This document shows positions 53,881 through 64,000 of a stretch of 64,000 nt of DNA, piece after piece. The stretch lies in the NCBI RefSeq assembly GCF_000499785.1, contig NZ_HG726021.1, positions 487,056 to 551,055 on the forward strand. Direction: 5' to 3'. A program made the translations under genes and the position numbers. The notes beneath the pieces were generated by a model, which saw only the letters and a program-made list of their open reading frames with translations, was not told the DNA's origin and did no database searches. The DNA is from Bacteroides neonati. Its GTDB lineage: Bacteria; Bacteroidota; Bacteroidia; Bacteroidales; Bacteroidaceae. The first letter of the stretch is position 1. Each line of letters starts with the position of its first letter.

Positions 53881-55542
53881 TTAATTATTTTGACGCTTTT
53901 GGGCGTTGCGTAAAGCAACGTCATAGGCTTTATAATAATAGGTAATAAAGTGTTTCCACAAAGCGTGCTCGGCTACCTTACCGGCTTGTTTGCGAATCTG
54001 CTTTATCTCATTTTCACTCTTTTCCGAAAACAGCGTAATGGTATCTTTAATACCATCGGCCACTGCCGAATAGTTATAGTCGGACCGATGCAGCACCTCT
54101 ACTCCGTTCTCCAGTCCATGGAGTTTTTCCAGGCTGTTCACCCAAAGACCGAAGCCGGCCAGATCGGTTGTAATGGTGGGCACCCGAAAGGCTACACTTT
54201 CGAGTGGTGTATATCCCCAAGGTTCGTAATAAGACGGATACACACTCAGATCCTCGCCCAATAAAAGATCGTAATACTCCTTATTCATAATACCATCGTT
54301 TCCATCGAGGTAGCAGGGTACGAATATCACCTTTACTTTGTCGGTCGATTCATTTCTCATGCCCAACGAAGCAAGCATGTTCAGTATCGGGTCTTGCGGC
54401 ATATTGTGCAGCCAATGCGTGATGAAAGGAATCTCGAGCGGTTCATTAAAGCTTTCTTCGCTTGCCAACCGCAGTTGCAAATCTTCACGGGGTTTATCGA
54501 CCCAGGCGGGCACTGTAATAAATGCCAATACGTTCTTCGTTAAATTCGCATCGTTGTTCAACCGGCTCAACGACTCCAGAAACACATCGATTCCTTTGTT
54601 CTTGAATTCGTACCTGCCACTGGTTCCTACAATAATCGTTTCATTATCGAGTTGCGTGCCGAGTAGCTTATTGGCTACATGGAGCATGGTTGCCCGTGCC
54701 CGCTTCCGCTTACTGGTAAAGGTACTTCCTTTGGGTACAAAATCGTCTTCAAAGCCGTTCATTAAAATCACGTCGGCAGGCTTATCCAGAAGTTCGCGAC
54801 ATTCGTTATTGGTAATCTCGCTTACGGTGGTAAAGCAGTCTACGTGATGTGCCGTTTGTTTTTCAATCGAATGTTTCGACTCCATGTTCAGCTCCTGTGC
54901 CATCTGGTCGCCATTGTAGGCAGACAGATAATCGTATAGCGGTTTATAGTTCCCGGCTATCGAGCGACCGATCGATGTGGCATGCGTAGTAAAGATGGTA
55001 GCCACCTCGGGCACGGCCATTTGTACATAAAGTGCTCCCATACCGGTCATCCACTCATGTGCCTGATACACTACCTTGTCGGCTTTGGTCAGGTTATAGC
55101 GATAAAAACTCTCCACAACACGACCTGCGGCATATGAAAACATCGAAGCTTCGTCGTAATCGCCATAAGCATGCAACGAGTCAACTTGATACTGATTCCA
55201 CATTTGGGCATATATCTCATTCTTTTGCGAAAAGAACGGCTGAAAATCAACTAAAATAACAATGGGTTGGCCTGGAATGTTCCAGCGTCCGATACGGACA
55301 GGTAGATTTTCTTGCTGACAGGCATGTTTTTTCCATGCTGCATAAAGACTGTCAGATTCTGTAAATAATGGATTCTCTTTTCCTTCCCACAGATCGGGGC
55401 CTATAAAAAACACTTTATCCTGAAAACTAGCTTGCAACGTATTCGCTCTTGTTGACAAGACCGTATAAATACCCCCTACTTTATTACATACTTCCCAGCT
55501 AGCTTCGAAGATGTAATTGGGAGTTAATAACTCTTTTAGCAT
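53881..55542 (-). CDS. Glycogen synthase (GT3-like)
   Basis: The frame extends to a TTG at 55581, but that codon lies in the promoter -7 box, so the ATG at 55542 is chosen (553 aa). [20 protein letters not shown] at the N-terminus is the hallmark of the GT3 (eukaryotic-like) glycogen synthases rather than bacterial GlgA (GT5). The C-terminal half has [18 protein letters not shown] with the catalytic Glu region and TTDLAGFG. It probably uses UDP-glucose, as GT3 enzymes do. Heads the operon with glgP. Confidence 0.92.
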   Translation of the reverse strand: MLKELLTPNYIFEASWEVCNKVGGIYTVLSTRANTLQASFQDKVFFIGPDLWEGKENPLFTESDSLYAAWKKHACQQENLPVRIGRWNIPGQPIVILVDFQPFFSQKNEIYAQMWNQYQVDSLHAYGDYDEASMFSYAAGRVVESFYRYNLTKADKVVYQAHEWMTGMGALYVQMAVPEVATIFTTHATSIGRSIAGNYKPLYDYLSAYNGDQMAQELNMESKHSIEKQTAHHVDCFTTVSEITNNECRELLDKPADVILMNGFEDDFVPKGSTFTSKRKRARATMLHVANKLLGTQLDNETIIVGTSGRYEFKNKGIDVFLESLSRLNNDANLTKNVLAFITVPAWVDKPREDLQLRLASEESFNEPLEIPFITHWLHNMPQDPILNMLASLGMRNESTDKVKVIFVPCYLDGNDGIMNKEYYDLLLGEDLSVYPSYYEPWGYTPLESVAFRVPTITTDLAGFGLWVNSLEKLHGLENGVEVLHRSDYNYSAVADGIKDTITLFSEKSENEIKQIRKQAGKVAEHALWKHFITYYYKAYDVALRNAQKRQNN

Positions 55543-55578
55543 ATAATGTATTAAACTATTTTTTTCGTGTGATTTGTA

Positions 55579-55586
55579 CAAAAGTA
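55579..55586 (-). promoter_or_regulatory. Glycogen operon promoter (TACTTTTG, minus strand)
   Basis: The plus strand reads CAAAAGTA. It fixes the synthase start at 55542, giving a leader of about 30 nt. Confidence 0.7.
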
Positions 55587-55760
55587 CTCATTATTTATTA
55601 ATTATCTTCTGTTTAAGGTTGAAATATGCTTAAAGAAGAGTAAACAAACGTTTGCGAAAGGCCTCTAAGTAAGCTTTTTGCTAAAAAAATATTTCAAATG
55701 TATAACCAATAGATGCCTAAAGAAACGGCAACTGCATGGAGCAAGGCAACTGCAAATAAA

Positions 55761-55862
55761 AAAAGACTTAAACGTTTATTGAAAAACGTCTAAGCCTTTT
55801 TCGAAAAGCCCGAGGCCTTTTAAAGAAAGACGGCGGGCTTTTCAGAAAAGTCCGCCGTCTTT
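55761..55862 (-). terminator. Tandem terminators of the V-ATPase operon
   Basis: Two long stems lie in a row: 55826-55836 with 55852-55862 (AAAGACGGCGG and complement, GC-rich) and 55761-55777 with 55784-55800 (15 of 17 paired, remainder wobble), with a small hairpin between. They protect the downstream glycogen operon, read on the same strand, from V-ATPase transcripts. The remaining 55587-55760 is AT-rich with no gene. Confidence 0.85.
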
Positions 55863-55875
55863 TTAGGAGATTCGT

Positions 55876-56352
<477 letters not shown>

Positions 56353-56393
56353 TTATTTATTGTTTAATTCTTAATATTTACTTCTTGAAAATT

Positions 56394-58211
56394 TTAATTC
56401 TTGAACGGTTTGTACTCTTTGCCTCCGCCTTCGTATCCGGAGTTCTTGAAGAACTCGACGAACGTCAAACGCATGGGGTGCACCATGGCACCGAGCACAT
56501 TCATGAAAATGTTGATGCTGTGTCCTATCACGAAGATAAGCACCATTACGATAGGTCCTGCAATCACGTTGTCGGGACTCATACCTACGGCCAAGCTGTT
56601 GAATACGCTGGCCAAAATACCTCCCGAAAGCCCCAAAGCAAAGAGACGAACGTAAGAGAGAATATCCCCCAGCAGTCCCGTTACCATGTTGTACGAATCC
56701 CATAATCCCAGTCCGATATTGATAAAGATGTTTTTGTCCGGACTGTTATAGAGGAAGATCATCGCACCGGCAATGGCCAGTATCACCAGATGAACGGTTT
56801 CGCCCATCGGCATCACGGTAGGTAGCAGGTACGAAACAGCCATCGAAATCAGTAGAATAATCCAACCGATCGTAGCCACAGCGTACTTAAAGCCAAACTG
56901 TATGGACTGATTCACTGCTTTCAACACCATACCGAAGAGGATTTGCACCGCACCCAGTATCAGTGAAAGCCGGAACATCTGGTTGTTGTCCAGATACAGC
57001 ACCGATTTCATTCGTTGCAGGAACGGCCAAGGCAACTCATACAGGCTCACTCCAAAGAAGGTACCGGTAAGCATTCCGCAGAAGAAGGTCGAGATGGCCA
57101 ATATCTGCACCAACGACAAGATACCTTTCATACTGGGTTTGATGTTCTTGGCGATCAACCGATAACCGGTTACGCCAAGCAGCAAGAATAGTCCGTAGCC
57201 CGAATCGCCCAAACAAAGTCCGAAAAAGACCATAAAGAAGGGAGCGAAGAACGGTGTCAGGTCCAACTCATTATACTTAGGCAACATATAGAGTTTACAG
57301 ATGGGTTCAAACCAAGCAAAGAATCCTTTGTTGTTCAACTCAATCGGCACATTATCCTCGGGTGTAGGATCGCTAATCTCGTAATACACGTGCGATTCGT
57401 CGAGGAAGGTTTTAATGGCCAGTTCGCCGGAAGCAGGTGCCCATCCCTGAAGCATCATCAGCTTCTCTCCGGCGGCTTGCTCGCAGCTAAGCACTACTTT
57501 GGAGAATTCAATCTCGCCCTGTACTGCATTCAGTGCAGCTTTCAATGCGGGAATTTCTTTCTCGGCATACGTTGTGAGTTGTTGCTCATTGGCTTCGAGA
57601 GCTTCCTGAGTTTCCAGGCACATGGCATTGATGCGTGTCAGCGAGTAAGCAGGCAGTTTGACTTGCTCCACATCGAGGTCTACCTCTTCCTCTGCCTTGG
57701 TTACTGTTATAAAGTACACCTTAGACGAGATGGTGGCAATGATCATTGCATGATACATCGTCTCCCAATCAGGGTTGTAGTTACCTTCCGAGCAACAATA
57801 GAAACCTACCTGAAAACCGGCTTCGCGTAAGCGTTGCACATCAGAAGGTTCAAAATCACCCCAAGCCTGCAAAGCATCCCGTTCTTTGATATAGGTTTGC
57901 AGCTGCACGGTGAGTCGGTTCTTCTCTGCCAAGAGGGCTTCGATTTCATCGGCAACTTCATGTCCGCGAGCCACCTCTCCTCCATCGGTTGACGGTACTA
58001 CGCCTTTGCCCAGTTTCTGGTTTTGCAGTAGCTTAAGGGTGGTTGCCAAACGAGTCGACAAGCGAATGTTCTCTTGCAGTTCGGCATTATCCGCCGCTCC
58101 CTGTTGCTTCTCTACAACATGAACTACTCCCAGCTCGCGAAGACTTCCAAGAAACTCTTCGTACTCTTTATGATAGGCCAGGAAGGTGATTTTCTTCATT
58201 TTAGTAATCAT
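56394..58211 (-). CDS. ntpI: V-type ATPase subunit I
   Basis: Subunit I (a-like) holds the half-channels and the peripheral stalk. The 605 aa protein has a cytoplasmic coiled-coil half (1-310, starting KMKKITFLAYHKEYEEFL) and a membrane half with seven or so helices, including FALGLSGGILASVFN and the conserved HPMRLTFVEFFKN near the C-terminus. The start overlaps the subunit D stop (58208-58211, ATGA). Confidence 0.95.
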   Translation of the reverse strand: MITKMKKITFLAYHKEYEEFLGSLRELGVVHVVEKQQGAADNAELQENIRLSTRLATTLKLLQNQKLGKGVVPSTDGGEVARGHEVADEIEALLAEKNRLTVQLQTYIKERDALQAWGDFEPSDVQRLREAGFQVGFYCCSEGNYNPDWETMYHAMIIATISSKVYFITVTKAEEEVDLDVEQVKLPAYSLTRINAMCLETQEALEANEQQLTTYAEKEIPALKAALNAVQGEIEFSKVVLSCEQAAGEKLMMLQGWAPASGELAIKTFLDESHVYYEISDPTPEDNVPIELNNKGFFAWFEPICKLYMLPKYNELDLTPFFAPFFMVFFGLCLGDSGYGLFLLLGVTGYRLIAKNIKPSMKGILSLVQILAISTFFCGMLTGTFFGVSLYELPWPFLQRMKSVLYLDNNQMFRLSLILGAVQILFGMVLKAVNQSIQFGFKYAVATIGWIILLISMAVSYLLPTVMPMGETVHLVILAIAGAMIFLYNSPDKNIFINIGLGLWDSYNMVTGLLGDILSYVRLFALGLSGGILASVFNSLAVGMSPDNVIAGPIVMVLIFVIGHSINIFMNVLGAMVHPMRLTFVEFFKNSGYEGGGKEYKPFKN

Positions 58212-58813
58212 GCCTCTGCCTCCTTTCTTTTTTCTTGCTGCGACTTCAGAATCTTTTGCGATGATTTAGAGAGGTTTTCTTCGTCCTCCATGAATCGTTT
58301 TATCTTTCGCAATGCATCCTGATAGCCCGGTATCTGTACCTTCTCAAAAAGATTCACCTTTTGAGTGGTTTTCTTTCGTGCATGTTCCAACAGGTTCAGT
58401 TTGGCGAGAATAAACTCCCGTTCGATAGCCGTATGCGCGAGCTTTTTGAGCAGGTGCAAACCATCGGCATACCATTTGGGAGCGTTGAACAAGCTATACG
58501 GACGTATCTCGAAATCTACATTCTCGAGCAGAGGTACCCGTACGCCGGCAATCTTCTTCACGCCAAGGTGAACGTCATTTACCTTTATCAATGAGGAATC
58601 AAACTCATTCCAAAGTGCGAACATGGCTTCATAGGCCTGGATTTGCTTCTCCAAGCTCTTTTCCAACTCCACAGCTTCTGCTTTACAGCGCTTCACTTCC
58701 ATGCGTAGCGCACTTTCCTTATTCTTAATGATAGGCAGTGTACGCACCCGCACTTTCAGTTGCTTTTCGAGCTGCTGAAGAGAGGTTTTGTTATATTGAA
58801 ACTTTATAGCCAT
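58208..58813 (-). CDS. ntpD: V-type ATPase subunit D (central rotor)
   Basis: Central shaft subunit, 201 aa, coiled-coil at both ends (FQYNKTSLQQLEKQLKVRVR at the N-terminus; ALRKIKRFMEDEENLSKSSQ at the C-terminus) around a short globular part. Length and register fit the family. Between subunits B and I in the operon. Confidence 0.93.
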   Translation of the reverse strand: MAIKFQYNKTSLQQLEKQLKVRVRTLPIIKNKESALRMEVKRCKAEAVELEKSLEKQIQAYEAMFALWNEFDSSLIKVNDVHLGVKKIAGVRVPLLENVDFEIRPYSLFNAPKWYADGLHLLKKLAHTAIEREFILAKLNLLEHARKKTTQKVNLFEKVQIPGYQDALRKIKRFMEDEENLSKSSQKILKSQQEKRKEAEA

Positions 58814-58825
58814 CGCATATTCTTT

Positions 58826-60148
58826 TTATTCCGCCGGCCAGAATTGGTCAACGAGTTCTTTCTTGATATTGACTTCCTCGGGACGGAAATACTTGCCAAA
58901 CAAGCCCCACGCCACATCGAGCATCTCGGTGGTATCGAGATTCACATCGATGGCCAACAATTGGTTCGAGTAATCGCGGGCAAAGGCAAGCGTACGCTCG
59001 TCATAATTGGTCAGGTCGAAACCATTCTCCTGCTTGGTTTTGGCATTGGCAGCATCGGCATACAAACGCACGGCAGCATTCATCACCTGTGGATGATCCT
59101 TACGGGTTTTCTTACCAGTTACCAACTGCTTCAAACGTGAAAGCGAGCGGAAGGGGTCTACAATAACCTTACCGATATCGCTGTCGCGACGCAAGAAAAG
59201 CTGTCCTTCGGTAATATAACCCGTATTATCGGGTACTGCATGGGTAATATCGCCACCCGATAGCGTGGTTACGGCAATGATGGTAATCGAACCGCCCGAG
59301 GGGAACTGCACTGCTTTCTCGTAGATCTTAGCCAAGTCCGAGTAAAGCGAACCGGGCATGGAGTCTTTCGATGGAATCTGATCCATACGATTCGATACGA
59401 TGGCCAGTGCATCGGCATAAGAAGTCATATCAGTAAGCAGTACCAGTACTTTTTCGTTGTTGTTTACGGCAAAGTATTCGGCAGCTGTCAATGCCATATC
59501 GGGCACCAGCAAACGCTCTACGGGAGGATTCTCGGTAGTGTTTACGAAGCTCACGATACGGTCGAGTGCACCTGCATTCGAGAACACATTCTTAAAATAC
59601 AGGTAGTCATCGTTTGTCATACCCATACCACCCAGAATAATCTTATCGGTTTCGGCACGAAGTGCTACACTCGCCATTACCTGATTAAAGGGTTGATCGG
59701 GATCGGCAAAGAACGGAATCTTCTGTCCCGACACCAAGGTGTTGTTCAAGTCGATACCTGCAATACCGGTTGCAATCAGCTCCGAGGGTTGCTTACGCCG
59801 CACCGGGTTTACCGAAGGTCCGCCAATCTCGACCTCTTGTCCTTCAATCTCCGGACCACCGTCAATGGGATCGCCAAAGGCGTTAAAGAACCGTCCGGCG
59901 AGTTGCTCGCTCACTTTCAATGTAGGCGATTTACCCAGAAACACTACCTCGGCGTTGGTAGGGATACCGTTAGTACCCTCGAACACTTGTAAAGTCACAT
60001 CATCTCCGGAAATCTTTACTACCTGAGCAAGCTTGCCTTCGACCGTGGCCAACTCGTCATACCCTACCCCTGTTGCTTTGAGCGAACAGGTAGCTTTCGT
60101 AATCTGAGTGATCTTAGTATATATCTTTTGAAATGCTTTTGTTGCCAT
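58826..60148 (-). CDS. ntpB: V-type ATPase subunit B
   Basis: Non-catalytic nucleotide-binding subunit of the hexamer, 440 aa. It has the ordered ATPase fold but a degenerate P-loop, as expected (GQKIPFFADPDQPFNQV), and the arginine-finger region SMPGSLYSDLAKIYEKA. Sits 25 nt after subunit A. Confidence 0.96.
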   Translation of the reverse strand: MATKAFQKIYTKITQITKATCSLKATGVGYDELATVEGKLAQVVKISGDDVTLQVFEGTNGIPTNAEVVFLGKSPTLKVSEQLAGRFFNAFGDPIDGGPEIEGQEVEIGGPSVNPVRRKQPSELIATGIAGIDLNNTLVSGQKIPFFADPDQPFNQVMASVALRAETDKIILGGMGMTNDDYLYFKNVFSNAGALDRIVSFVNTTENPPVERLLVPDMALTAAEYFAVNNNEKVLVLLTDMTSYADALAIVSNRMDQIPSKDSMPGSLYSDLAKIYEKAVQFPSGGSITIIAVTTLSGGDITHAVPDNTGYITEGQLFLRRDSDIGKVIVDPFRSLSRLKQLVTGKKTRKDHPQVMNAAVRLYADAANAKTKQENGFDLTNYDERTLAFARDYSNQLLAIDVNLDTTEMLDVAWGLFGKYFRPEEVNIKKELVDQFWPAE

Positions 60149-60173
60149 CTCTTTATTTCGATTTAATGATTTA

Positions 60174-61931
60174 CTATTTTACACTTCTTTCGGCTACCAA
60201 CTCTGCAAGCTGTTTCACGAATCCGTCATACTGTTCGGACTTAAACACCGAATAGTTCATCTGCTTGCAAACGTTAATAATCTTCTTAAAGTAATCCATT
60301 ACTTCAGTGAAGCTGTCAAACTCAAATTCGGTATGGCAGATATCGATCACCAAATTCAAGATGGCTTCCTGACGCTCCATCGGCGTTACCGAATCGATTT
60401 CGTCAAAAGCATCCTGTTGCAGGATCACGAAGTCGATCAACTCCGACTTCCAGAATGTTACATGATACTCTACCGGTACACCATCGTCACCCAGAATGTT
60501 GATCTGCTCTGCGATCTCCTTACCTCGTTGCAAACGAGTCTTGATTTCGTTGACCTTTCCAATCCATTGATCGTTGATGTGCTTGGAGATGTACTCTTCG
60601 AACTCGGGATACTCAATGTATTTCGAGTATGAGTCGATGGGGTTTACAGCCGGATAACGTTTTCTATCGGCACGTTCCTGCTCCAAAGCGTAGAAACAAC
60701 GGGCCACCTTCTTTGTATTCTCCGTTACCGGCTCTTTTAGGTTACCACCCGCAGGAGATACCGTACCGATAAAGGTAATAGAACCTGTTTTGTCATTGCT
60801 CAGTTTCACATAACCGGCACGACCGTAGAAGTTAGAGATAATGGCTGAGATATCCATCGGGAATGCATCCGGTCCGGGCAACTCCTCCATACGGTTCGAC
60901 ATCTCACGCAATGCTTGTGCCCAACGCGAAGTAGAGTCGGCCATCAACAACACCTTCAATCCCATGGCACGATAGTATTCGGCTATCGTCATAGCGGTAT
61001 ACACAGATGCCTCACGGGCAGCCACGGGCATATTCGATGTATTTGCGATGATAATGGTACGTTCCATCAGCTTACGACCGGTATGTGGATCGACCAATTC
61101 GGGAAACTCTGTGAAGATTTCTACTACCTCATTAGCACGCTCACCACAAGCCGCAATAATCACAATATCCGCTTCGGCTTGTTTTGAGATACCGTGTTGA
61201 AGTACCGTTTTACCTGTACCGAAAGGACCGGGAATAAACCCTGTTCCACCCTCTACGATGGGGTTGATGGTATCGATTACTCGTACTCCGGTTTCAAGCA
61301 ATTTGAACGGACGTGGCTTCTCTTTGTAGTTGGTCATGGCCTGTTTTACCGGCCAGCGTTGTATCATATTCACGTTCACGTCACTACCCGATTCATCGGT
61401 TAGCACAACGATCACTTGCTCAATGGTATAATCGCCTTCGCCCACGATTGACTTCACCGTTGCAGTACCTTTCATGGTAAAAGGAGCCATGATCTTCAAG
61501 GGTTGAAAGTTCTCGTCAACCTCACCGAGCCAAGCCGATGCTTCCACCTTATCGCCCACACTAACCATTGGGATAAAGTGCCACAGCTTCTCTTTATCGA
61601 GCGGATAGGTGTATTGCCCTCTTTTGAGGAATACACCGTCCATTTTATCTAAATCATTTTGCAGACCATCGTAGTTTCTTGATAACATACCCGGCCCGAG
61701 AGTTACCTCAAGCATGTGTCCGGTAAATTCTGCTTCGGCACCCACTTTCAGTCCACGTGTGCTTTCAAACACTTGCACGTATACATTGGATCCTACTACC
61801 TTAATCACCTCCGCCATCAGTTTGTCGCCACCGGTCGAGATATAACAGATCTCATTCTGTGCTACCGGTCCGTCAACGACGAGGGTCACCATGTTGGCTA
61901 TAACGCCATTAACAGTTCCTTTTGTTGCCAT
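60174..61931 (-). CDS. ntpA: V-type ATPase subunit A (catalytic)
   Basis: Catalytic subunit of 585 aa with Walker A GPFGTGKTVLQHG, the catalytic Glu region ACGERANEVVEIFTEFP, the Walker B strand VLLMADSTSRWAQALREMS, and the non-homologous insert that distinguishes A subunits from F-type beta. Hydrolyses or synthesises ATP depending on the ion gradient. Confidence 0.97.
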   Translation of the reverse strand: MATKGTVNGVIANMVTLVVDGPVAQNEICYISTGGDKLMAEVIKVVGSNVYVQVFESTRGLKVGAEAEFTGHMLEVTLGPGMLSRNYDGLQNDLDKMDGVFLKRGQYTYPLDKEKLWHFIPMVSVGDKVEASAWLGEVDENFQPLKIMAPFTMKGTATVKSIVGEGDYTIEQVIVVLTDESGSDVNVNMIQRWPVKQAMTNYKEKPRPFKLLETGVRVIDTINPIVEGGTGFIPGPFGTGKTVLQHGISKQAEADIVIIAACGERANEVVEIFTEFPELVDPHTGRKLMERTIIIANTSNMPVAAREASVYTAMTIAEYYRAMGLKVLLMADSTSRWAQALREMSNRMEELPGPDAFPMDISAIISNFYGRAGYVKLSNDKTGSITFIGTVSPAGGNLKEPVTENTKKVARCFYALEQERADRKRYPAVNPIDSYSKYIEYPEFEEYISKHINDQWIGKVNEIKTRLQRGKEIAEQINILGDDGVPVEYHVTFWKSELIDFVILQQDAFDEIDSVTPMERQEAILNLVIDICHTEFEFDSFTEVMDYFKKIINVCKQMNYSVFKSEQYDGFVKQLAELVAERSVK

Positions 61932-61948
61932 ATATTTTCTTTAGTTTA

Positions 61949-62788
61949 TTACTTAAATTCTGCAGGAATCTGCACTTCGTTCTTGAGTTCGTCAATAATA
62001 TTTCGGAAAAGTTGATTGCCTTTCTCTTTATCCAATGCCAACCAGCGCTCAATCATTTCGAGCTTTAGCACAAAAGCAAAGAGGCGTTCGACCGTAAAGT
62101 AATCGAAAAACACAGCATCTTCCATCCAGTTCCATCGTAGCGAATCGAGTTTCTTTTCTTTCTCTACCAGCTCTGTCAGTTCATTGATCTTCAAGAGCTG
62201 ATCGAAGTACTCAACCTCGCCCGTCAAACCAAAATCCCGTGCACCCGAAGTTCGTAAAGCTTCGCAAACATCGGTATATCCAATTACATTGCGCGATACA
62301 TCCCATTTATATTTACGAGCAGTAAAAGCGATCAATATATTATTGATATTCAAATTAAACTCAAACCAAGAAGATACAAACTGATTGCCGCACTGCATGG
62401 CGTATGTATAATAAAGTGCAGCCAAGTGGTCTTCGGCCATGATTGTTTCATCCGAAGAAGCATTGAAATAGTCGGTTAAGAATGTTGATAGATAAGATGG
62501 AAGTTTTTTCACATCCATTTCTCCCCCTTCTCTGATTTGCTCTATCGCCTCTATCAGTTCTTCTGCCGTATAGTTACCTCGCAAATCAATATCAGCCTCT
62601 TTATTTTGAAGTAGTTTCAGCAAATTGGCATTATCAAATTTCAAGTAAAACAGATCAATTAATTTCTGATCTGCCATTGATAGACTGGAATAAATTTCTG
62701 TTTTAAAATCAGCTATGGTGTAACTTAACTTGCTATCTTCCAATGTGAGTTCCGGCAATCCGGCTACCAGGTAATAGTATTTACTCAT
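61949..62788 (-). CDS. DUF2764 protein, V-ATPase associated, 279 aa
   Basis: It starts SKYYYLVAGLPELTLEDSKL, the signature I associate with DUF2764, found between subunits E and A in bacterial V-ATPase operons of Bacteroidetes, chlamydiae and spirochaetes. The helical, acidic protein has the size of subunit C (about 330 aa) and may replace it as the link between rotor shaft and proteolipid ring; no experimental proof is visible. It is 17 nt before subunit A. Confidence 0.85.
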   Translation of the reverse strand: MSKYYYLVAGLPELTLEDSKLSYTIADFKTEIYSSLSMADQKLIDLFYLKFDNANLLKLLQNKEADIDLRGNYTAEELIEAIEQIREGGEMDVKKLPSYLSTFLTDYFNASSDETIMAEDHLAALYYTYAMQCGNQFVSSWFEFNLNINNILIAFTARKYKWDVSRNVIGYTDVCEALRTSGARDFGLTGEVEYFDQLLKINELTELVEKEKKLDSLRWNWMEDAVFFDYFTVERLFAFVLKLEMIERWLALDKEKGNQLFRNIIDELKNEVQIPAEFK

Positions 62789-62799
62789 AGGATATCTGT

Positions 62800-63390
62800 T
62801 TAGAAGAGCATTTCTACCAATTGCGGACGAAGGAATTCTTTAAAGTAGTTCATAAACTCCTCTTCTCCGAAATTTACTTTATATGAACCATCTGCCGGAG
62901 AGACAGAGAATAAGGCTTTGATACCGTTGACCTGTTCTATCTGAAGACCATTATCCAACAATACCTTCGCATTTGCAGCGAAATAATCTTTTAAAGATTT
63001 TGCATCATCGGTCGAGATAATGATCGGTTCTTCCACACTCCATTTACTGGCAAGTGCAACAATGAAGGCGCTTAAAAATTCTTTATTCTGAGCAAATTCT
63101 TTGACAGGAGCTGTTACTATTTTATCGGTTACCAAAGTAGCAATCTCCGATTTCAGTGCATTTACAGCCTGACCTGCAAATAATTTTAGTTCCGATTTTG
63201 TATTTTCAGTCAACTCATCGGCAGACTTACGCGCAGCAAGAGCTATTGAATCGGCTTCCTTGCGGGCATCATCAATAATCTTTTTAGCTTCATCCTGAGC
63301 ATTCGCAATAAGTCTTTGGGCTTCTACATTCCCTTTTTCTACACCTTCGCGGTAGATCTTATCTGTCAACTCTTGAATTTTGTTTTCCAT
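62800..63390 (-). CDS. ntpE: V-type ATPase subunit E (peripheral stalk)
   Basis: The 196 aa peripheral stalk protein has a long N-terminal coiled coil (QELTDKIYREGVEKGNVEAQ onwards, Ala/Lys/Glu-rich to ~85) and a C-terminal globular domain. First gene of the operon E-DUF2764-A-B-D-I-K; no recognisable C, F or G/H subunit gene is present in the cluster. Confidence 0.92.
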   Translation of the reverse strand: MENKIQELTDKIYREGVEKGNVEAQRLIANAQDEAKKIIDDARKEADSIALAARKSADELTENTKSELKLFAGQAVNALKSEIATLVTDKIVTAPVKEFAQNKEFLSAFIVALASKWSVEEPIIISTDDAKSLKDYFAANAKVLLDNGLQIEQVNGIKALFSVSPADGSYKVNFGEEEFMNYFKEFLRPQLVEMLF

Positions 63391-63452
63391 ATCTGGACTA
63401 TTTTTTAGTTGTTTATATTTAGTTTTATCTTTGCTACCCAGCAGATTCTTGC

Positions 63453-63460
63453 CAAAATTA
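63453..63460 (-). promoter_or_regulatory. V-ATPase operon promoter (TAATTTTG, minus strand)
   Basis: The plus strand reads CAAAATTA, 63 nt upstream of the subunit E start; weak -33. The rest of 63461-63568 shows no gene. Confidence 0.5.
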
Positions 63461-63568
63461 CAAAAATCAAACGGATATCAAAGAATTTCGGGAGTAAATG
63501 TACAAACAAAACGCTAAAAGACAGACTAAATAATACTGAAACGGAAAAAATCGACACTGAAACTACTT

Positions 63569-63680
63569 TTCACCACAGAGGACACAGAGGTCACAGAGTA
63601 ATACAAGGAAGTAATACAAAAGAATACAAAGATAATTCCTCTTTTTCCTTTTCTTCTTCCTCTGTGACCTCTGTGGTGAA
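63569..63680. repeat. Large inverted repeat with CACAGAGG units
   Basis: The left arm at 63569-63598 and right arm at 63660-63680 are complementary over 21 bp, except for an extra 9-nt unit (ACACAGAGG, 63582-63590) in the left arm. The loop is about 60 nt and AT/pyrimidine-rich. It lies between the V-ATPase promoter and the rRNA operon terminator. Confidence 0.85.
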
Positions 63681-63689
63681 CAAAACGCA

Positions 63690-63726
63690 AAACGTCCCGT
63701 CAGTCTGATCGACTAACGGGACGTTT
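63690..63726 (-). terminator. rRNA operon terminator (minus strand)
   Basis: A 16-nt stem with one mismatch (63690-63705 with 63711-63726) and a 5-nt loop; the minus strand exits into GCGTTTTG. Just downstream of 5S rRNA. Confidence 0.85.
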
Positions 63727-63732
63727 CTAAAA

Positions 63733-63842
<110 letters not shown>

Positions 63843-63920
63843 TAAGGTTGACATGACAAAAACCAAAAAAGAATCATTCTAGCAAAGCTAAAGGGATATA
63901 CCAACCATACACCTATAAGA

Positions 63921-64000
63921 AGAAAGTGTACGGGCAATTAGTAAGGCTCGGCTTTGATGTTACCATCTTTACACCTGCCTCCTATCAACGTTGTCGTCTT
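63921..64000 (-). rRNA. rrl: 23S ribosomal RNA, 3' end (partial)
   Basis: The minus strand reads AAGACGACAACGTTGATAGG, AGGTGTAAAGATGGTAACAT and GCCGAGCCTTACTAATTGCC, the conserved 3' terminus of 23S. The gene continues past the window edge; the 3' end is placed near 63921 by homology with known Bacteroides sequences recalled, so it is approximate. Confidence 0.9.

Overview
The window is Bacteroidales chromosomal DNA, most likely Bacteroides or a close relative. The evidence is a type III glutamine synthetase, LL-diaminopimelate aminotransferase, SusC-like TonB receptor architecture, a DUF2764-type V-ATPase operon, a long-tailed ribosomal protein S16, and many promoters of the Bacteroides form (TAnnTTTG -7 box, once with a TTTG -33 box 20 nt upstream). 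All calls rest on reading the sequence and on recall of protein families; no search was run.

Positions 1-9.8 kb look like the end of an integrated conjugative-type element. They hold about 17 small, tightly packed plus-strand genes, many overlapping by a few bases. Most have no recognisable function. The readable ones are a zinc-ribbon protein, a stand-alone MutS domain-I-like protein, an RNase H-like protein and an HU/IHF-like protein. One small gene has an in-frame stop. A CTnDOT-type core (GTANNTTTGC) at 9763-9772 is the best candidate for the element/chromosome junction.

From 9.9 to 20.4 kb there is a TonB receptor with a His-rich membrane partner (minus strand), a probable free-standing small RNA, a CxxC-less thioredoxin-like protein, and a nitrogen/lysine-cell-wall block: dapF (frameshifted), dapL, a TorF-type outer membrane protein and glnN. 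A CDF metal exporter and an HdeD-like protein converge after it.

From 20.4 to 35.4 kb two seemingly identical 1587-bp IS1380-family elements lie in direct orientation. Between them are a complete tryptophan operon (trpB-E-G-D-C-F-A) with a leader peptide carrying two adjacent Trp codons and a 17-bp attenuator stem, an L-asparaginase gene, a LruC-domain lipoprotein gene and a CheY-like regulator gene. The second IS splits a polyprenyl-phosphate sugar-1-phosphate transferase gene whose N-terminus is a degenerate receiver domain. A glycosyltransferase-like gene and an acyltransferase gene follow. Together these form a small surface-glycan locus that is now probably disabled or uncoupled.

From 37.5 to 63.4 kb the content is housekeeping: an outer membrane protein, an ABC-F ATPase, grpE-dnaJ, rpsP, an RRM protein, a potA-B-C-D polyamine importer operon, a TlpA-like lipoprotein, a DUF3575/DUF3868-OmpA pair, glycogen synthase plus alpha-glucan phosphorylase, and the V-type ATPase operon (E-DUF2764-A-B-D-I-K). 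The window closes with an rRNA operon read on the minus strand: 5S complete and the 3' end of 23S. No tRNA gene and no CRISPR array was seen.
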